Shown one piece after another: positions 47,531 through 55,162 of a stretch of DNA of 64,000 nucleotides (the stretch's first letter is position 1; each line of letters starts with the position of its first letter). The translations under genes were made by a program, and so were the position numbers. This DNA is from Polyangiaceae bacterium (GTDB taxonomy: Bacteria; Myxococcota_A; Polyangia; Polyangiales; Polyangiaceae). Where the stretch lies: assembly GCA_016719945.1 (NCBI GenBank), contig JADJYE010000002.1:1-64000 (forward strand). Direction: 5' to 3'. The notes beneath the pieces are model-generated. The model was not told the origin of the DNA, ran no database searches, and worked only from the letters and a program-made list of their open reading frames with translations.

Positions 47531-47600
47531 CAAGTGGAAAACCGCGCGAGTCCGCCCCCGCGAGCCGGCCAGCGCCCCGCGCCGCGCGGTTTCCCACTTG
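47531..47600. promoter_or_regulatory. Long inverted repeat, candidate operator or structured RNA
   Basis: Arms of 18 bp at 47531-47548 and 47583-47600 match at 17 of 18 positions (CAAGTGGAAAACCGCGCG and its near-complement), separated by 34 bp. It lies between the regulator and the defence operon. It could be an operator or fold as RNA. Confidence 0.55.
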
Positions 47601-47613
47601 CCCACCGGCGCTT

Positions 47614-47636
47614 TGGAAAACGCTTCGCGTTTTCCA
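47614..47636. promoter_or_regulatory. Perfect palindrome, candidate operator
   Basis: A 10-bp perfect inverted repeat (TGGAAAACGC/GCGTTTTCCA) with a 3-bp centre. The TGGAAAAC half-site recurs at 47535, so the area holds several copies of one motif, as expected for a repressor-bound region. A terminator is less likely because no T tract follows directly. Confidence 0.55.
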
Positions 47637-47724
47637 CAGTGCCCCCAGCGCCGACGACGACCATCTTTTTTCTTTTTCTTCAGAGAGAAGAGATGCGTGA
47701 CCACACCGACCTCGGTGATGGACG

Positions 47725-48267
47725 ATGGCCATCATGGCGGACGACGCCCCCGACCCGATCACCCTGAAGGAGGTGCAGCTGCGCCTGGGCGTCGCCCAGC
47801 ACGTGCTGATCCACCTCTGCGAGAGGGGGGTGATCGTGCCGGACTTTGCGGACGCCTCCGGCCGTGGCAAGCGCCGCGAGTTCTCGCAGCGGAACCTCTT
47901 CGAGTTCGCGCTCGCGTTGACCCTGCGGTCGTTCGAGGTCTCGGTCGCGACGACGGCGCTCCTCGTGCGGCTCGTCCGGTCGTTTGAGCGCGCCGTGGCG
48001 AAGGCCGTGCCCGGCTTCGAGTTCCTGGCGTTCCTTGCCACGAAGGGCGCCGCGCTCGGCCTCCACCTATACGACGGCACCCAGCTCGTGTTCGCGGCTC
48101 GGGGCGGCGGCCTCGCCAAGCCGGTCCTTCTCGCGGTCGACCTCACGGACGTCGCCCGCGGCCCTGCCAGCCGCCCGCGCCTCGATCGCCTCGACGAGCT
48201 GCCCCGCGCCTTCGACGGCCACCTCGAGCTCGACCTCGTACGTATCGCACGCCGCCTCACTGAATAG
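47725..48267 (+). CDS. MerR-like HTH regulator
   Basis: A 180-residue protein. The N-terminal ~70 residues resemble a MerR-type winged helix: ITLKEVQLRLGVAQHVLIHL, CERGVIVPDF, GRGKRREFSQRNLFEFALAL. Here the usual recognition sequence is diverged. The remainder is a helical and alpha/beta ligand or dimerisation domain of unknown type. It is divergent from the defence operon and about 90-190 bp from the inverted repeats, so it is a candidate regulator of the operon, itself and/or the recombinase downstream. The start could also be ATG 47734. Confidence 0.7.
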   Translation: MAIMADDAPDPITLKEVQLRLGVAQHVLIHLCERGVIVPDFADASGRGKRREFSQRNLFEFALALTLRSFEVSVATTALLVRLVRSFERAVAKAVPGFEFLAFLATKGAALGLHLYDGTQLVFAARGGGLAKPVLLAVDLTDVARGPASRPRLDRLDELPRAFDGHLELDLVRIARRLTE

Positions 48268-48306
48268 GCGTTGCGTGATGAGAGACAGTGTCTATCATGA
48301 CGTGCC

Positions 48307-48543
48307 ATGGGGGCAGCGAGGAAGGTTCGTGACGGGGAGGCGGCGGACGCGGACGGGCGCGGCCCGCTCTCGGCGGAGATGGTCGACTTCGTCGACCATC
48401 TCGTCGACCATCTCGCCGAGCTCCTCGCCGCCGAGTTCGCCGCCTCGATGAAAGGCGGGCGTGATGCGGGCGGCGATCTACGCGAGGTTCTCGAGCGAGA
48501 ACCAACGGGAACAGAGCATCGACGATCAGATCCGGGTCTGTAG
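48307..48543 (+). CDS. Small hypothetical protein overlapping the recombinase start
   Basis: A 78-residue open frame, MGAARKVRDGEAADADG ..., with a central helix rich in His/Asp/Leu (VDFVDHLVDHLAELLAAEF). It lies 40 nt after the regulator stop and overlaps the first ~80 nt of the recombinase gene in another frame. Its position suggests co-transcription with the regulator and recombinase, and possibly a regulatory role. It could be a chance frame; the helix composition argues mildly for a real gene. Confidence 0.4.
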   Translation: MGAARKVRDGEAADADGRGPLSAEMVDFVDHLVDHLAELLAAEFAASMKGGRDAGGDLREVLEREPTGTEHRRSDPGL

Positions 48544-50371
48544 GGAGTTCGCGAAGCGCGACGGGATCACGGTCGTCGAGAGCCACATCTACTTCGACGA
48601 GGCGCAGTCGGGCTCGATCCGGGCGCGACCGGGGCTCGAGGCGCTGAAGAAGGCCGCCGAGGCGAAGCAGTTCGACGTCCTCCTCGTCGACGACTCCTCC
48701 CGCCTCTCGCGCGACAACCAGCACTTCAACACGCTGCTCTGTCTGTTCCAGTTCTGGGGCATCCGCCTGATCTCGGTGAGCGATGGGCTCGACATGCGCG
48801 AGGAGCACGCGAAGGTCGCGTACCAGTTCCGCGGCATCATCAACGAGCTCTACCTGACCGACCTGAAGAAGAAGACGCACCGCGGGCAGATGGGCCAGGT
48901 GCTGCGCGGCTTCGCGGTCGGCTGCCGAGGCTACGGCTACACGAGCGTTCCCGACGGCGAGAGCAAGTACGACAAGAAGGGCCGGCTGCGCGCCGACGGG
49001 TTCAAACTCCAGGTGGTTCCCGACGAGGCGCGCATCATCCAGCGCATCTACCGCGACTTCATCGGCGGCAAGGCGATCACGAAGATCGCGAAGGCGCTGA
49101 ACGAGGAGCGCGTGCCGACGAAGGTGAAGCTGCGCGGCGGGTGGAACGTCTCGACGATCTCGCGGATCCTGAAGGACGAGAAGTACACGGGCACGTTCAT
49201 CTGGAACCGCACGACGAGCGTGAAGGATCCGCTGACGGGCAAGATGAAGCAGGTCGACCGCCCGAAGGAGGAGTGGGTCACGCAGCAGCGACCCGAGATG
49301 CGGATCATCTCGGACGACGACCGGGCCGCCGCCGACCGACGCTGGCAGGTGATCGACGGCGTCTTCCCGAGCCGACGGAAGGGGAAGAAGGGCTTCGAGG
49401 ATCGTCCGCAGCGGAGCTACGTCGAGTCGCACCCAACCCACCTGCTCTCGGGCGCGCTCAAGTGCGGCGTTTGCGGCGGCGCGATCGCGCTCGTGAGCGG
49501 GAAGGGGAGCGGCTACTACGGCTGCCTGAACGGGTCGCGTCGCTCGTGCGAGAACCGCCAGCTCATCGCCCGCAAGCGCATCGAGGAGAAGGTGCTCGCC
49601 GCGCTCGAGGCCGAGGTCATGCGCGCCGACGTGCTCGAGGCCGTGTACACGAAGACGGCAGCGAAGATCCGGGAGCTGTTCGCGCACGTGCCCGAAGAGC
49701 TCCGCGTCAAGAAGCTCGAGCTGAACCGCGCGCAAACGCGCGTTCACAACTTCATCGAGTTCATCGCGAGCGGCCGGGCTACGCCCGGGCTCGCCGACGC
49801 TCTCGCCCAGGCCGAAGAGCAGACCGAGACGCTCACGGCCGACGTGGCGAGCCTGGAGACGGCCAAGGACGACGTCTTCACGCCGCCGCCCCGGGCCTGG
49901 ATCGAGGACCGCCTCGCCAAGCTGCGAGAAGTCCTGGGCCAGCGCACCGAACTCTCGGCCCTGGCGCTGAGGCGCCTGACCGGCCCGGTGACGCTGACGC
50001 CGCAGAAGCCGGAGGTAGGTCGCGCCTACTTCCAGGCCTGCTGCCGCTTCGACAGTCTGAACCTTCTCCACGTTGCGGAGCGAGGTTCGAATTCATTGCG
50101 ATGGTGGAGGCGCAGGGAATCGAACCCTGGTCCGCGAGGCATCAATTGCAACTTCGTTCACGTGCGTAGTCGCTGTGTCCCCAGCGACTGGGTTCGCAGA
50201 TTCGGCCGCGACCTATCTCTCGCAATCTCAGCCGCGCTATCGAGAGCTCCCTCGCGCGACCCAGCCCTAGTGATGACGCCCTCGGGCTACCAGGACGATC
50301 TGGCCTCCGGACGTTGCTCAGCGGTGATTAAGCCGCGAGAGCAAAGGTGTCGTTGTCGTTCGCACTTATAA
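48464..50371 (+). CDS. Large serine recombinase, reading through attR
   Basis: Starts ATG 48464, eight bases after AAAGG. The resolvase catalytic domain has the nucleophile in YARFSSENQREQSI (Ser10/11) and DDSSRLSRD (76-84). A recombinase domain follows (GGWNVSTISRILKDEKYTG). A zinc ribbon starts near residue 333 (CGVCGG ... YYGC ... CENR), then a coiled coil (LADALAQAEEQTETLTADV). After LRWWRRRES at the attachment core, the last ~85 residues are antisense to the tmRNA gene and unlikely to be functional. In the circular element the frame would continue into an HTH-coding left end. It probably drives integration at ssrA. Confidence 0.88.
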   Translation: MRAAIYARFSSENQREQSIDDQIRVCREFAKRDGITVVESHIYFDEAQSGSIRARPGLEALKKAAEAKQFDVLLVDDSSRLSRDNQHFNTLLCLFQFWGIRLISVSDGLDMREEHAKVAYQFRGIINELYLTDLKKKTHRGQMGQVLRGFAVGCRGYGYTSVPDGESKYDKKGRLRADGFKLQVVPDEARIIQRIYRDFIGGKAITKIAKALNEERVPTKVKLRGGWNVSTISRILKDEKYTGTFIWNRTTSVKDPLTGKMKQVDRPKEEWVTQQRPEMRIISDDDRAAADRRWQVIDGVFPSRRKGKKGFEDRPQRSYVESHPTHLLSGALKCGVCGGAIALVSGKGSGYYGCLNGSRRSCENRQLIARKRIEEKVLAALEAEVMRADVLEAVYTKTAAKIRELFAHVPEELRVKKLELNRAQTRVHNFIEFIASGRATPGLADALAQAEEQTETLTADVASLETAKDDVFTPPPRAWIEDRLAKLREVLGQRTELSALALRRLTGPVTLTPQKPEVGRAYFQACCRFDSLNLLHVAERGSNSLRWWRRRESNPGPRGINCNFVHVRSRCVPSDWVRRFGRDLSLAISAALSRAPSRDPALVMTPSGYQDDLASGRCSAVIKPREQRCRCRSHL

Positions 50372-50450
50372 CGTCCCGCTTTGTAAGGCGGATCGGGAGC
50401 CGCCACACGCAATTGCAATCTCCGTCCCCACGTCGAAGCCGGTCGCCCCC
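50102..50450 (-). ncRNA. ssrA: tmRNA
   Basis: The minus strand starts GGGGGCGACCGGCTTCGACG and ends CGCCTCCACCA. The 7-bp acceptor stem GGGGGCG/CGCCTCC pairs with one G-U, and the T-arm GGTTCGATTCC is standard. The tag frame starts at GCG 50363-50361 and reads ANDNDTFALAA with TAA at 50330-50328, a normal proteolysis tag. tmRNA with SmpB rescues stalled ribosomes. The 3' end, including the encoded CCA, coincides with the attachment core of the island; the sequence beyond 50102 is recombinase coding DNA. Confidence 0.96.
50103..50122 (+). other. Right attachment core (attR)
   Basis: GGTGGAGGCGCAGGGAATCG lies inside the tmRNA 3' end and inside the recombinase reading frame. It is identical to attL at 25804-25823. 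To the left is element DNA (recombinase 3' end) and to the right is the body of ssrA. Confidence 0.8.
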
Positions 50451-50473
50451 GTGGGTACTTCCAGAACGAGGTC

Positions 50474-50501
50474 AACCTAGTGATCTTGGCCGGCGTGTCA
50501 A
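50474..50501 (-). promoter_or_regulatory. ssrA promoter
   Basis: On the minus strand, TTGACA (50501-50496), a 16-bp spacer and TAGGTT (50479-50474) give a good sigma-70-type promoter about 24 bp upstream of the mature tmRNA 5' end. Confidence 0.65.
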
Positions 50502-50577
50502 CAACGCCGCGCGCGCGGTGCGCTTCGTCGCCGAGCCGAGAGCCGGCGCCCGCCGTGGCGGGCGCTATCATCCCCAG

Positions 50578-51867
50578 ATGAGCTTGTTCTTTGCTTCGAG
50601 ACGACTGGCTGGGTGGGTGGGGGCCCTGGCCCTCCTTGGCTGCGATGGCGGAGGCGAGAGCGACGCGGGCGGCCCGCTAGGCGAACTCGCGCTGACGCCG
50701 GAGCCAGCCGAGCCCGCGTGCACCCTCACCGATCGTGAGGCGCCGCTGTGCAGCGGCGAGGCGTGCCCGTTCGCAGCGCACGGTGAGCTCGACTGCGGTG
50801 AGGTCTCGGTCCAGGTCGCGGTCGCGCCCCGCGTCGCGGCCGCGCCCGTGCTGCTCCTCGACTCACGCAGCGAAGGCTCCACGCTTCGCCTCGCGGACCC
50901 CGTCGCGGGCACGGTGGTCGCGCTCGAGGGGGTCCCCGTGGTGGCGACCGTCGGGCTCGACACCAGCGGCGAGCCTCGCGTCGCCTACGCCGAGATGGAC
51001 GCCTGGTTGTTGCGCTCCGCCTCTGGCGTGGAGCAGGAGATCCCTCAAAGCCCCCCGGTGTTCGTCGCGCTCGGCTTCGCCGCCACCGGTGAGCGAGCCG
51101 TCGCCCTCGCGCAAGACGGCTCGCTGCAGCTGGTGCTGGCCGTGCGTGAGGAAGGCGAGTGGACGTTCGAAACGATCGCGGCGGCCGGTCATGGCGGCCA
51201 GCTGGCCGTCGCCGACTCGGGACGACCGCTGGTCGCGTTCCGTCCGAGCGCGAACGAGCTGGCCATGTTCGTGTCGGAGCGCGACCCCGAGCCCGTGGTC
51301 ACGGGCCCGCTCGCCAACCTCGCTGGCTACGACCTGATCGCCGGGCCTTCCATCTGGGAGGCCGTGTTCTTCCAGGATCAGCAGCGGCTCGGCGTCGCTC
51401 GGCGAGGTCATCCGCCCTTGGTCACGGCGGCCGGTGCGTTCCCGATCCACCTCGGCAGCGCTCGCTGCTGGGAGCGCGCCGACAACGGCGCCGTGCTCGG
51501 CGAGACGTGCAGCGACGCCGGCGCGGGCGTTACGTCCGACCCCGTCGCCGTGCGAGGGGCGAGCGGCTCCCTCAACGCGTTCGTGATCGTCGAAGAGTCC
51601 TCGCGCACGGGCCACTACCAGCTGCCGTGCGCCGGGTGCGAGCTCGATTTCGTGGTCGACGAGAGCGTGAACGAGAGCTCCCTCGTGCACTTGCAGGTGA
51701 CCACGACCGGCGGCGTCGAGCGCCTGGAGGAGGTGGCGCGCTACGCGCTCGGCCTGGAGTACGAGCACGCCCAGCTTTACGGCGAGCAGACGGAGCAGGG
51801 CGCCGCGCTCGCCATCTCAGCGAAGGGGCTCGTGCGCTGGGCGTCGATCGACCTCGAGAAGCTGTGA
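50578..51867 (+). CDS. Hypothetical lipoprotein
   Basis: A 429-residue protein with a lipobox (GALALLGC) and a Gly/Asp linker. Several Cys follow (CTLTDREAPLCSGEACPF, CAGCELDF). The body has repeated short strands (VATVGLDTSGEPRVAYAEM, VALAQDGSLQLVLAV) that suggest a beta-propeller-like surface protein. No enzymatic motif was found. It is the first chromosomal protein gene beyond ssrA and is transcribed divergently from it. Confidence 0.65.
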   Translation: MSLFFASRRLAGWVGALALLGCDGGGESDAGGPLGELALTPEPAEPACTLTDREAPLCSGEACPFAAHGELDCGEVSVQVAVAPRVAAAPVLLLDSRSEGSTLRLADPVAGTVVALEGVPVVATVGLDTSGEPRVAYAEMDAWLLRSASGVEQEIPQSPPVFVALGFAATGERAVALAQDGSLQLVLAVREEGEWTFETIAAAGHGGQLAVADSGRPLVAFRPSANELAMFVSERDPEPVVTGPLANLAGYDLIAGPSIWEAVFFQDQQRLGVARRGHPPLVTAAGAFPIHLGSARCWERADNGAVLGETCSDAGAGVTSDPVAVRGASGSLNAFVIVEESSRTGHYQLPCAGCELDFVVDESVNESSLVHLQVTTTGGVERLEEVARYALGLEYEHAQLYGEQTEQGAALAISAKGLVRWASIDLEKL

Positions 51868-51907
51868 GGGTTGGCAGCGCGCTCGGGTCGAGGCAGACAC
51901 GACAGCC

Positions 51908-52285
51908 ATGAGCCAGCGCGCCCGCGTCTACCATTACGCCGCCTGCGGCACCTGCAAGAAGGCCCTCAAATGGCTCGCCGCGCGCGGCGTCGCCTGCGAG
52001 CTCACCCCGATCGTGGAGCAGCCTCCGTCGCGCGCCGAGCTAGCTCGGCTGATCGCGGCGAGCGGGCTGCCGCCCCGCAAGTGGCTCAACACCAGCGGCG
52101 GCTCCTACCGCGCGCTGGTCGAGGCGCGCGGCAAGGCGGCCGTCGAGGCGCTGACGGACGCGGAGCTGATCGGCCTGCTCGCCGCCGACGGCAAGATGAT
52201 CAAGCGCCCCGTCGTCGTGGCGGGCGAGCGGGTGCTCGTGGGCTTCTCGGAGGCTGCGTACGAGGCCGCGTTCGCCTCGCGCTGA
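51908..52285 (+). CDS. ArsC/Spx-family protein
   Basis: A 125-residue thioredoxin-like-fold protein with the N-terminal CGTCKKALKWL motif (Cys14/Cys17), LPPRKWLNTSGGSYR, and the KMIKRPVV motif near residue 98 typical of the ArsC/Spx/YffB family. It could be a reductase or a redox-sensing regulator. An arsenate operon is absent, so an arsenic role should not be assumed. Convergent with yggX. Confidence 0.85.
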   Translation: MSQRARVYHYAACGTCKKALKWLAARGVACELTPIVEQPPSRAELARLIAASGLPPRKWLNTSGGSYRALVEARGKAAVEALTDAELIGLLAADGKMIKRPVVVAGERVLVGFSEAAYEAAFASR

Positions 52286-52290
52286 GCCGG

Positions 52291-52611
52291 CTACTTCTTG
52301 TCGGGCTCGGCCGCCGGCTTGTCGGCGGGGGACTCTTCGCCCTCGCCGACCGGCTTGAACTGGTCGGGCACCTTGGAGCCTTCGCCCCAGAAGTACTTCT
52401 CGAGCTCGCCGAACCAGATGCGCTGGCCCGCCTCGGAGACGAGGTCGAGGCGATACTCGTTGATGAGCATCTTCGAGTGCTCGAGCCAGGCCTGCCAGGC
52501 CTGCTTGGAGACGTTCTCGAAGACCTTCTGACCGACCGGCCCCTTCAGCGGGGGCTTCTCGAGCCCCTCAGCCTCTTGACCGAGCTTCACGCACTGGACC
52601 ATCCTCGACAT
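52291..52611 (-). CDS. yggX: Fe(2+)-trafficking protein YggX
   Basis: A 106-residue protein with the family start (MSRMVQCVKLGQEAEGLEKP), the region KVFENVSKQAWQAWLEHSK, and MLINEYRLDL. Family members bind iron and protect iron-sulfur clusters from oxidation. The C-terminus has an acidic/Pro extension (GEESPADKPAAEPDKK) beyond the usual ~90 residues. Confidence 0.93.
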   Translation of the reverse strand: MSRMVQCVKLGQEAEGLEKPPLKGPVGQKVFENVSKQAWQAWLEHSKMLINEYRLDLVSEAGQRIWFGELEKYFWGEGSKVPDQFKPVGEGEESPADKPAAEPDKK

Positions 52612-52629
52612 CGAGGCCTGGGTTAGCCC

Positions 52630-52695
52630 AGCCGGCGGCTCACCGCAAACACAGCCGGCGGCTCACGGCAAACCCGCCAGCCGCTCACGACAAAC
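52630..52695. repeat. Three tandem ~23-bp repeats
   Basis: Units starting AGCCGGCGGCTCAC lie at 52630 and 52653, and a shorter variant (AGCCGCTCACGACAAAC) at 52679, in the short gap upstream of yggX. Possible regulatory or slippage product; no match to other repeats in the window. Confidence 0.6.
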
Positions 52696-52699
52696 GCTG

Positions 52700-53137
52700 T
52701 CAGGCCGCGGCTTGGCTGATGTCCATCAGCAGCCGCACCGAGTCGGCGTACGTGGTGCCTTTCACGCAGCGGCCGCCACGCAGCTCGAAGATCTCGCAGA
52801 ACGAGGGCGGCTGGATGGCCGGCGGACGCGACGAAGGCGCCCGCGTCAGCGGCGGCACGCTCTTGCGCGGCGCCTGGCGGATGCCGCACTCGGCCACCAC
52901 CACCAGACCGGCGTCATGGATCGCTCGCGGCTCGATCTGCGCCCCCGACACGCCCTCGAGCATGCTTCGGAAGCTCGAGATGACCGCGGAATGCCCGCGC
53001 ACCCGCTCGTCGCGGGCAGCGTGGAACCACTCCACCTCGGGGGCCATCATCGCGGCGATCCATTCCCAGTCGCGGCGGTTGAAGGCGTCGTAGTAGCAGC
53101 GGACCCACTCGACGTTGCTTTGCTTCGGGGCGTTCAC
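52700..53137 (-). CDS. SnoaL/NTF2-like protein
   Basis: A 145-residue protein from GTG 53137, which has GGAGGTG at the right distance. NTF2-like features: WVRCYYDAFNRRDWEWIAAM, APEVEWFHAARDERVRGH, and a late EIFELRGGRCVKGTTYAD. Such small alpha/beta cone proteins act as isomerases, cyclases or ligand binders; the substrate is unknown. The open frame extends upstream, but the Shine-Dalgarno sequence supports this start. Confidence 0.75.
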   Translation of the reverse strand: MNAPKQSNVEWVRCYYDAFNRRDWEWIAAMMAPEVEWFHAARDERVRGHSAVISSFRSMLEGVSGAQIEPRAIHDAGLVVVAECGIRQAPRKSVPPLTRAPSSRPPAIQPPSFCEIFELRGGRCVKGTTYADSVRLLMDISQAAA

Positions 53138-53304
53138 AGTTCCCACCTCCAAGCACGGCCCGGGCCAGGGCTGGTTCCAGGTAAATCCAGCGGAAGTCCC
53201 GTCTTGTGGGATGGTCGCATGGATCTGGGTCGTCTCGGACCGGATCATCGATGGACCGGCCCCCCCTCGAGCCGTCACCTACACCGGAACTATCGTCCAG
53301 GTCC

Positions 53305-54282
53305 TCAGCCCAGGGTGGCGAGGCGCTCCTCGAGCTGCTTCTCGAGCTCGACCAGGGACTTGGTGAAGCCGTCGATCCCCTCCTGGAGCTTGAAGGTCGC
53401 CATCTCGTCGGCCTGGTGCATCGACCGGAAGGTCGCCTCGGTCACGGTGATGCGCTCCACCTTTGCGGTCTTCGCGGCCTCGGGGTCCAGCTTGCGCGGG
53501 ACGGCGCCCTCCTTCGAGTCGAGCTCGTCGAGCAGCTTCGGCGAGATGGTGAGCAGGTCGCAGCCGGCCAGCTCGAGGATCTCCCCCGTGTTGCGGAAGC
53601 TCGCCCCCATGACCTCGGTCTGGTGGCCGAAGTGCTTGAAGTACTCGTAGATGCGCGTGACCGAGACCACGCCCGGGTCCTCTGCGGGCGGGTAGCTCGC
53701 CTGGCCGGTCTTCTTCAGGAAGAAGTCGAGGATGCGCCCGACGAACGGCGAGATGAGCGTCGCCTTGGCCTCGGCGCACGCGATCGCCTGGTGCATGCCG
53801 AAGAGCAGGGTGAGGTTGCAGTGGATGCCCTCGGCCTCGAGCTTCTCGGCGGCGCGGATCCCCTCCCAGGTCGACGCGATCTTGATGAGGATGCGCTGCT
53901 TGCCGACGCCGGCGCTCTCGTACATCGAGATCAGCTTCTTCGCCTTGGCGATGGTGCCCGCTTCGTCGAACGACAGGCGCGCGTCGACCTCCGTCGAGAC
54001 GCGGCCCGGAACGATCTTGAGGATGCGCTTGCCGAACTCGACGGAGAGCTCGTCGATCGCGTGATCGACGATCTCTTTCGGCGCGGCGGACGCGCCGAGC
54101 TGCTTCTTCGCAGCGACCAGCGCGCCGTCGACCAGCTCTGCGTAGACCGGCATCTTCGCGGCGGCGGCGATCAGCGATGGGTTGGTCGTCGCGTCCTCGG
54201 GCTTGAACTTCTCGATCGACAGGATGTCCCCGGTGTCGGCGACGACGCGGGTGGTCTTCTTCAGCTCGGTCAGCAGGCTCAT
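53305..54282 (-). CDS. tal: Transaldolase
   Basis: A 325-residue enzyme of the TalB type: VVADTGDILSIEKFKPEDAT, TTNPSLI, the Schiff-base Lys in ILIKIASTWEG (about residue 132), then CNLTLLFGMHQAIACAEA and SPFVGRILDFF. It moves a dihydroxyacetone unit between sugar phosphates in the non-oxidative pentose phosphate pathway. Length and motifs are complete. The neighbouring genes are unrelated. Confidence 0.97.
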   Translation of the reverse strand: MSLLTELKKTTRVVADTGDILSIEKFKPEDATTNPSLIAAAAKMPVYAELVDGALVAAKKQLGASAAPKEIVDHAIDELSVEFGKRILKIVPGRVSTEVDARLSFDEAGTIAKAKKLISMYESAGVGKQRILIKIASTWEGIRAAEKLEAEGIHCNLTLLFGMHQAIACAEAKATLISPFVGRILDFFLKKTGQASYPPAEDPGVVSVTRIYEYFKHFGHQTEVMGASFRNTGEILELAGCDLLTISPKLLDELDSKEGAVPRKLDPEAAKTAKVERITVTEATFRSMHQADEMATFKLQEGIDGFTKSLVELEKQLEERLATLG

Positions 54283-54323
54283 CGTGATCTCCGTCGGTCC
54301 AAGGTCCGGGTCGCTCGCCTCTC

Positions 54324-55085
54324 TTACTTCAGCGCCTTCGGGACGGGTACCTCGCCGCCGCCCTTCACGAACGCGGCGATCGACTCGCTCAGCTTGTCGA
54401 CCGCCGTCACACACTTCTTGCTCACGTCCCCCATCGAGACGCCCTTGCACTCGTCGCGCCGCTCCTTGTTGATCTTCGCGATGGCCGCGTCGGTCAGCAA
54501 GGCGGCCTGAGACTCGTCGCTGAACGACTTCCACTCGAGCTTGGCGTGCTTCGCCTTGCCGGGCGGCGCCTTGAAGGTCAGCTCCTCGCCGGAGAGCGAG
54601 GCGCACGACCCGTCCCAGCGGATGACGTCGTAGCCGCCGCTGGCGCCGCTCACCTCGATGCCGGTCGTGTTCTTGCGGACCGCGACCACGATGACCTCCT
54701 CGTCGAAGACCAGCTTGTCCTGCGAAGAGGCCCCGCCCGAGGCGTTCCACGCGTCGGTGTTCCGGGTGAGGTAGCCCCGGGTGAACGGTGAGCCTTGCTT
54801 GAAGTAGACGAGCGCGAGGTCCGGGTTGACGTTGGCGCACAGCTTCTTCACGAACGCGGGCGGCGGGAGGCAGACGTTGTCCTTCTGCTCGCAGGTCGTC
54901 ACCACCGTGGGCGTCGCCGGCTCGGGCGCCTTCGACGCGGCGCTCGGCTCCGCCGAGGCGTCTGACGTCGCTGTCGACGCGGCGTCGCCCTTCGGCGACT
55001 CGGCCGGCTCGGTGCTGCCGGCGCAGGCTGCCGCAGCGAGCGCGAGGGTGACGAGGACGTGCGAGGTCGTTCGAGGCATCGGCAT
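54324..55085 (-). CDS. Hypothetical lipoprotein
   Basis: A 253-residue protein with a lipobox (LALAAAACAG) and an Ala/Ser/Pro linker. A soluble domain follows with Cys pairs (CEQKDNVC, CLPPPAFVKKLC) and a C-terminal helix. Function not recognised. It lies 41 nt upstream of the transaldolase gene on the same strand and could share its transcript. Confidence 0.7.
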   Translation of the reverse strand: MPMPRTTSHVLVTLALAAAACAGSTEPAESPKGDAASTATSDASAEPSAASKAPEPATPTVVTTCEQKDNVCLPPPAFVKKLCANVNPDLALVYFKQGSPFTRGYLTRNTDAWNASGGASSQDKLVFDEEVIVVAVRKNTTGIEVSGASGGYDVIRWDGSCASLSGEELTFKAPPGKAKHAKLEWKSFSDESQAALLTDAAIAKINKERRDECKGVSMGDVSKKCVTAVDKLSESIAAFVKGGGEVPVPKALK

Positions 55086-55162
55086 GGGCCGAGGAAAGTA
55101 GCAAAACCAAGCGGCGGGCGTATTGACGACCGCGCGCCGCCGCGGTCCATTTCGCTCTGGTC

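Larger units (their letters stand above)
47017..47724. other. Divergent intergenic region of defence operon
   Basis: 708 bp between the operon start and the regulator gene, with no convincing protein gene on either strand. It holds two strong inverted repeats (47531-47600 and 47614-47636) and an unusual T-rich run near 47662-47685 in otherwise GC-rich DNA. It must contain the promoter of the seven-gene operon and probably that of the regulator. No clear -35/-10 pair could be picked out. Confidence 0.65.
25804..50122. mobile_element. ssrA-integrated island carrying a defence operon
   Basis: A ~24.3 kb element bounded by identical 20-bp direct repeats that equal the 3' end of the tmRNA gene. 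It contains a large serine recombinase at the right edge, a regulator and a seven-gene minus-strand defence operon. At the left edge are two successive element left-end segments separated by an IS21-family insertion, suggesting more than one integration event at the same site. ssrA is a well-known integration target for mobile elements; here the enzyme is a large serine recombinase rather than a tyrosine integrase. Boundaries are inferred from the repeats only. Confidence 0.75.

Noticed and set aside
47217..47987. 256-codon plus-strand frame in the divergent intergenic region
   Set aside because: It has Arg/Pro-biased composition, contains a run of Phe from the T-rich tract, overlaps the regulator gene in another frame and resembles no protein.
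50123..50371. C-terminal ~85 residues of the recombinase frame as a functional domain
   Set aside because: This stretch is the antisense of the tmRNA gene, whose structure and tag are unmistakable. RRRESNPGP-type tails are a common by-product of ORFs crossing such genes.
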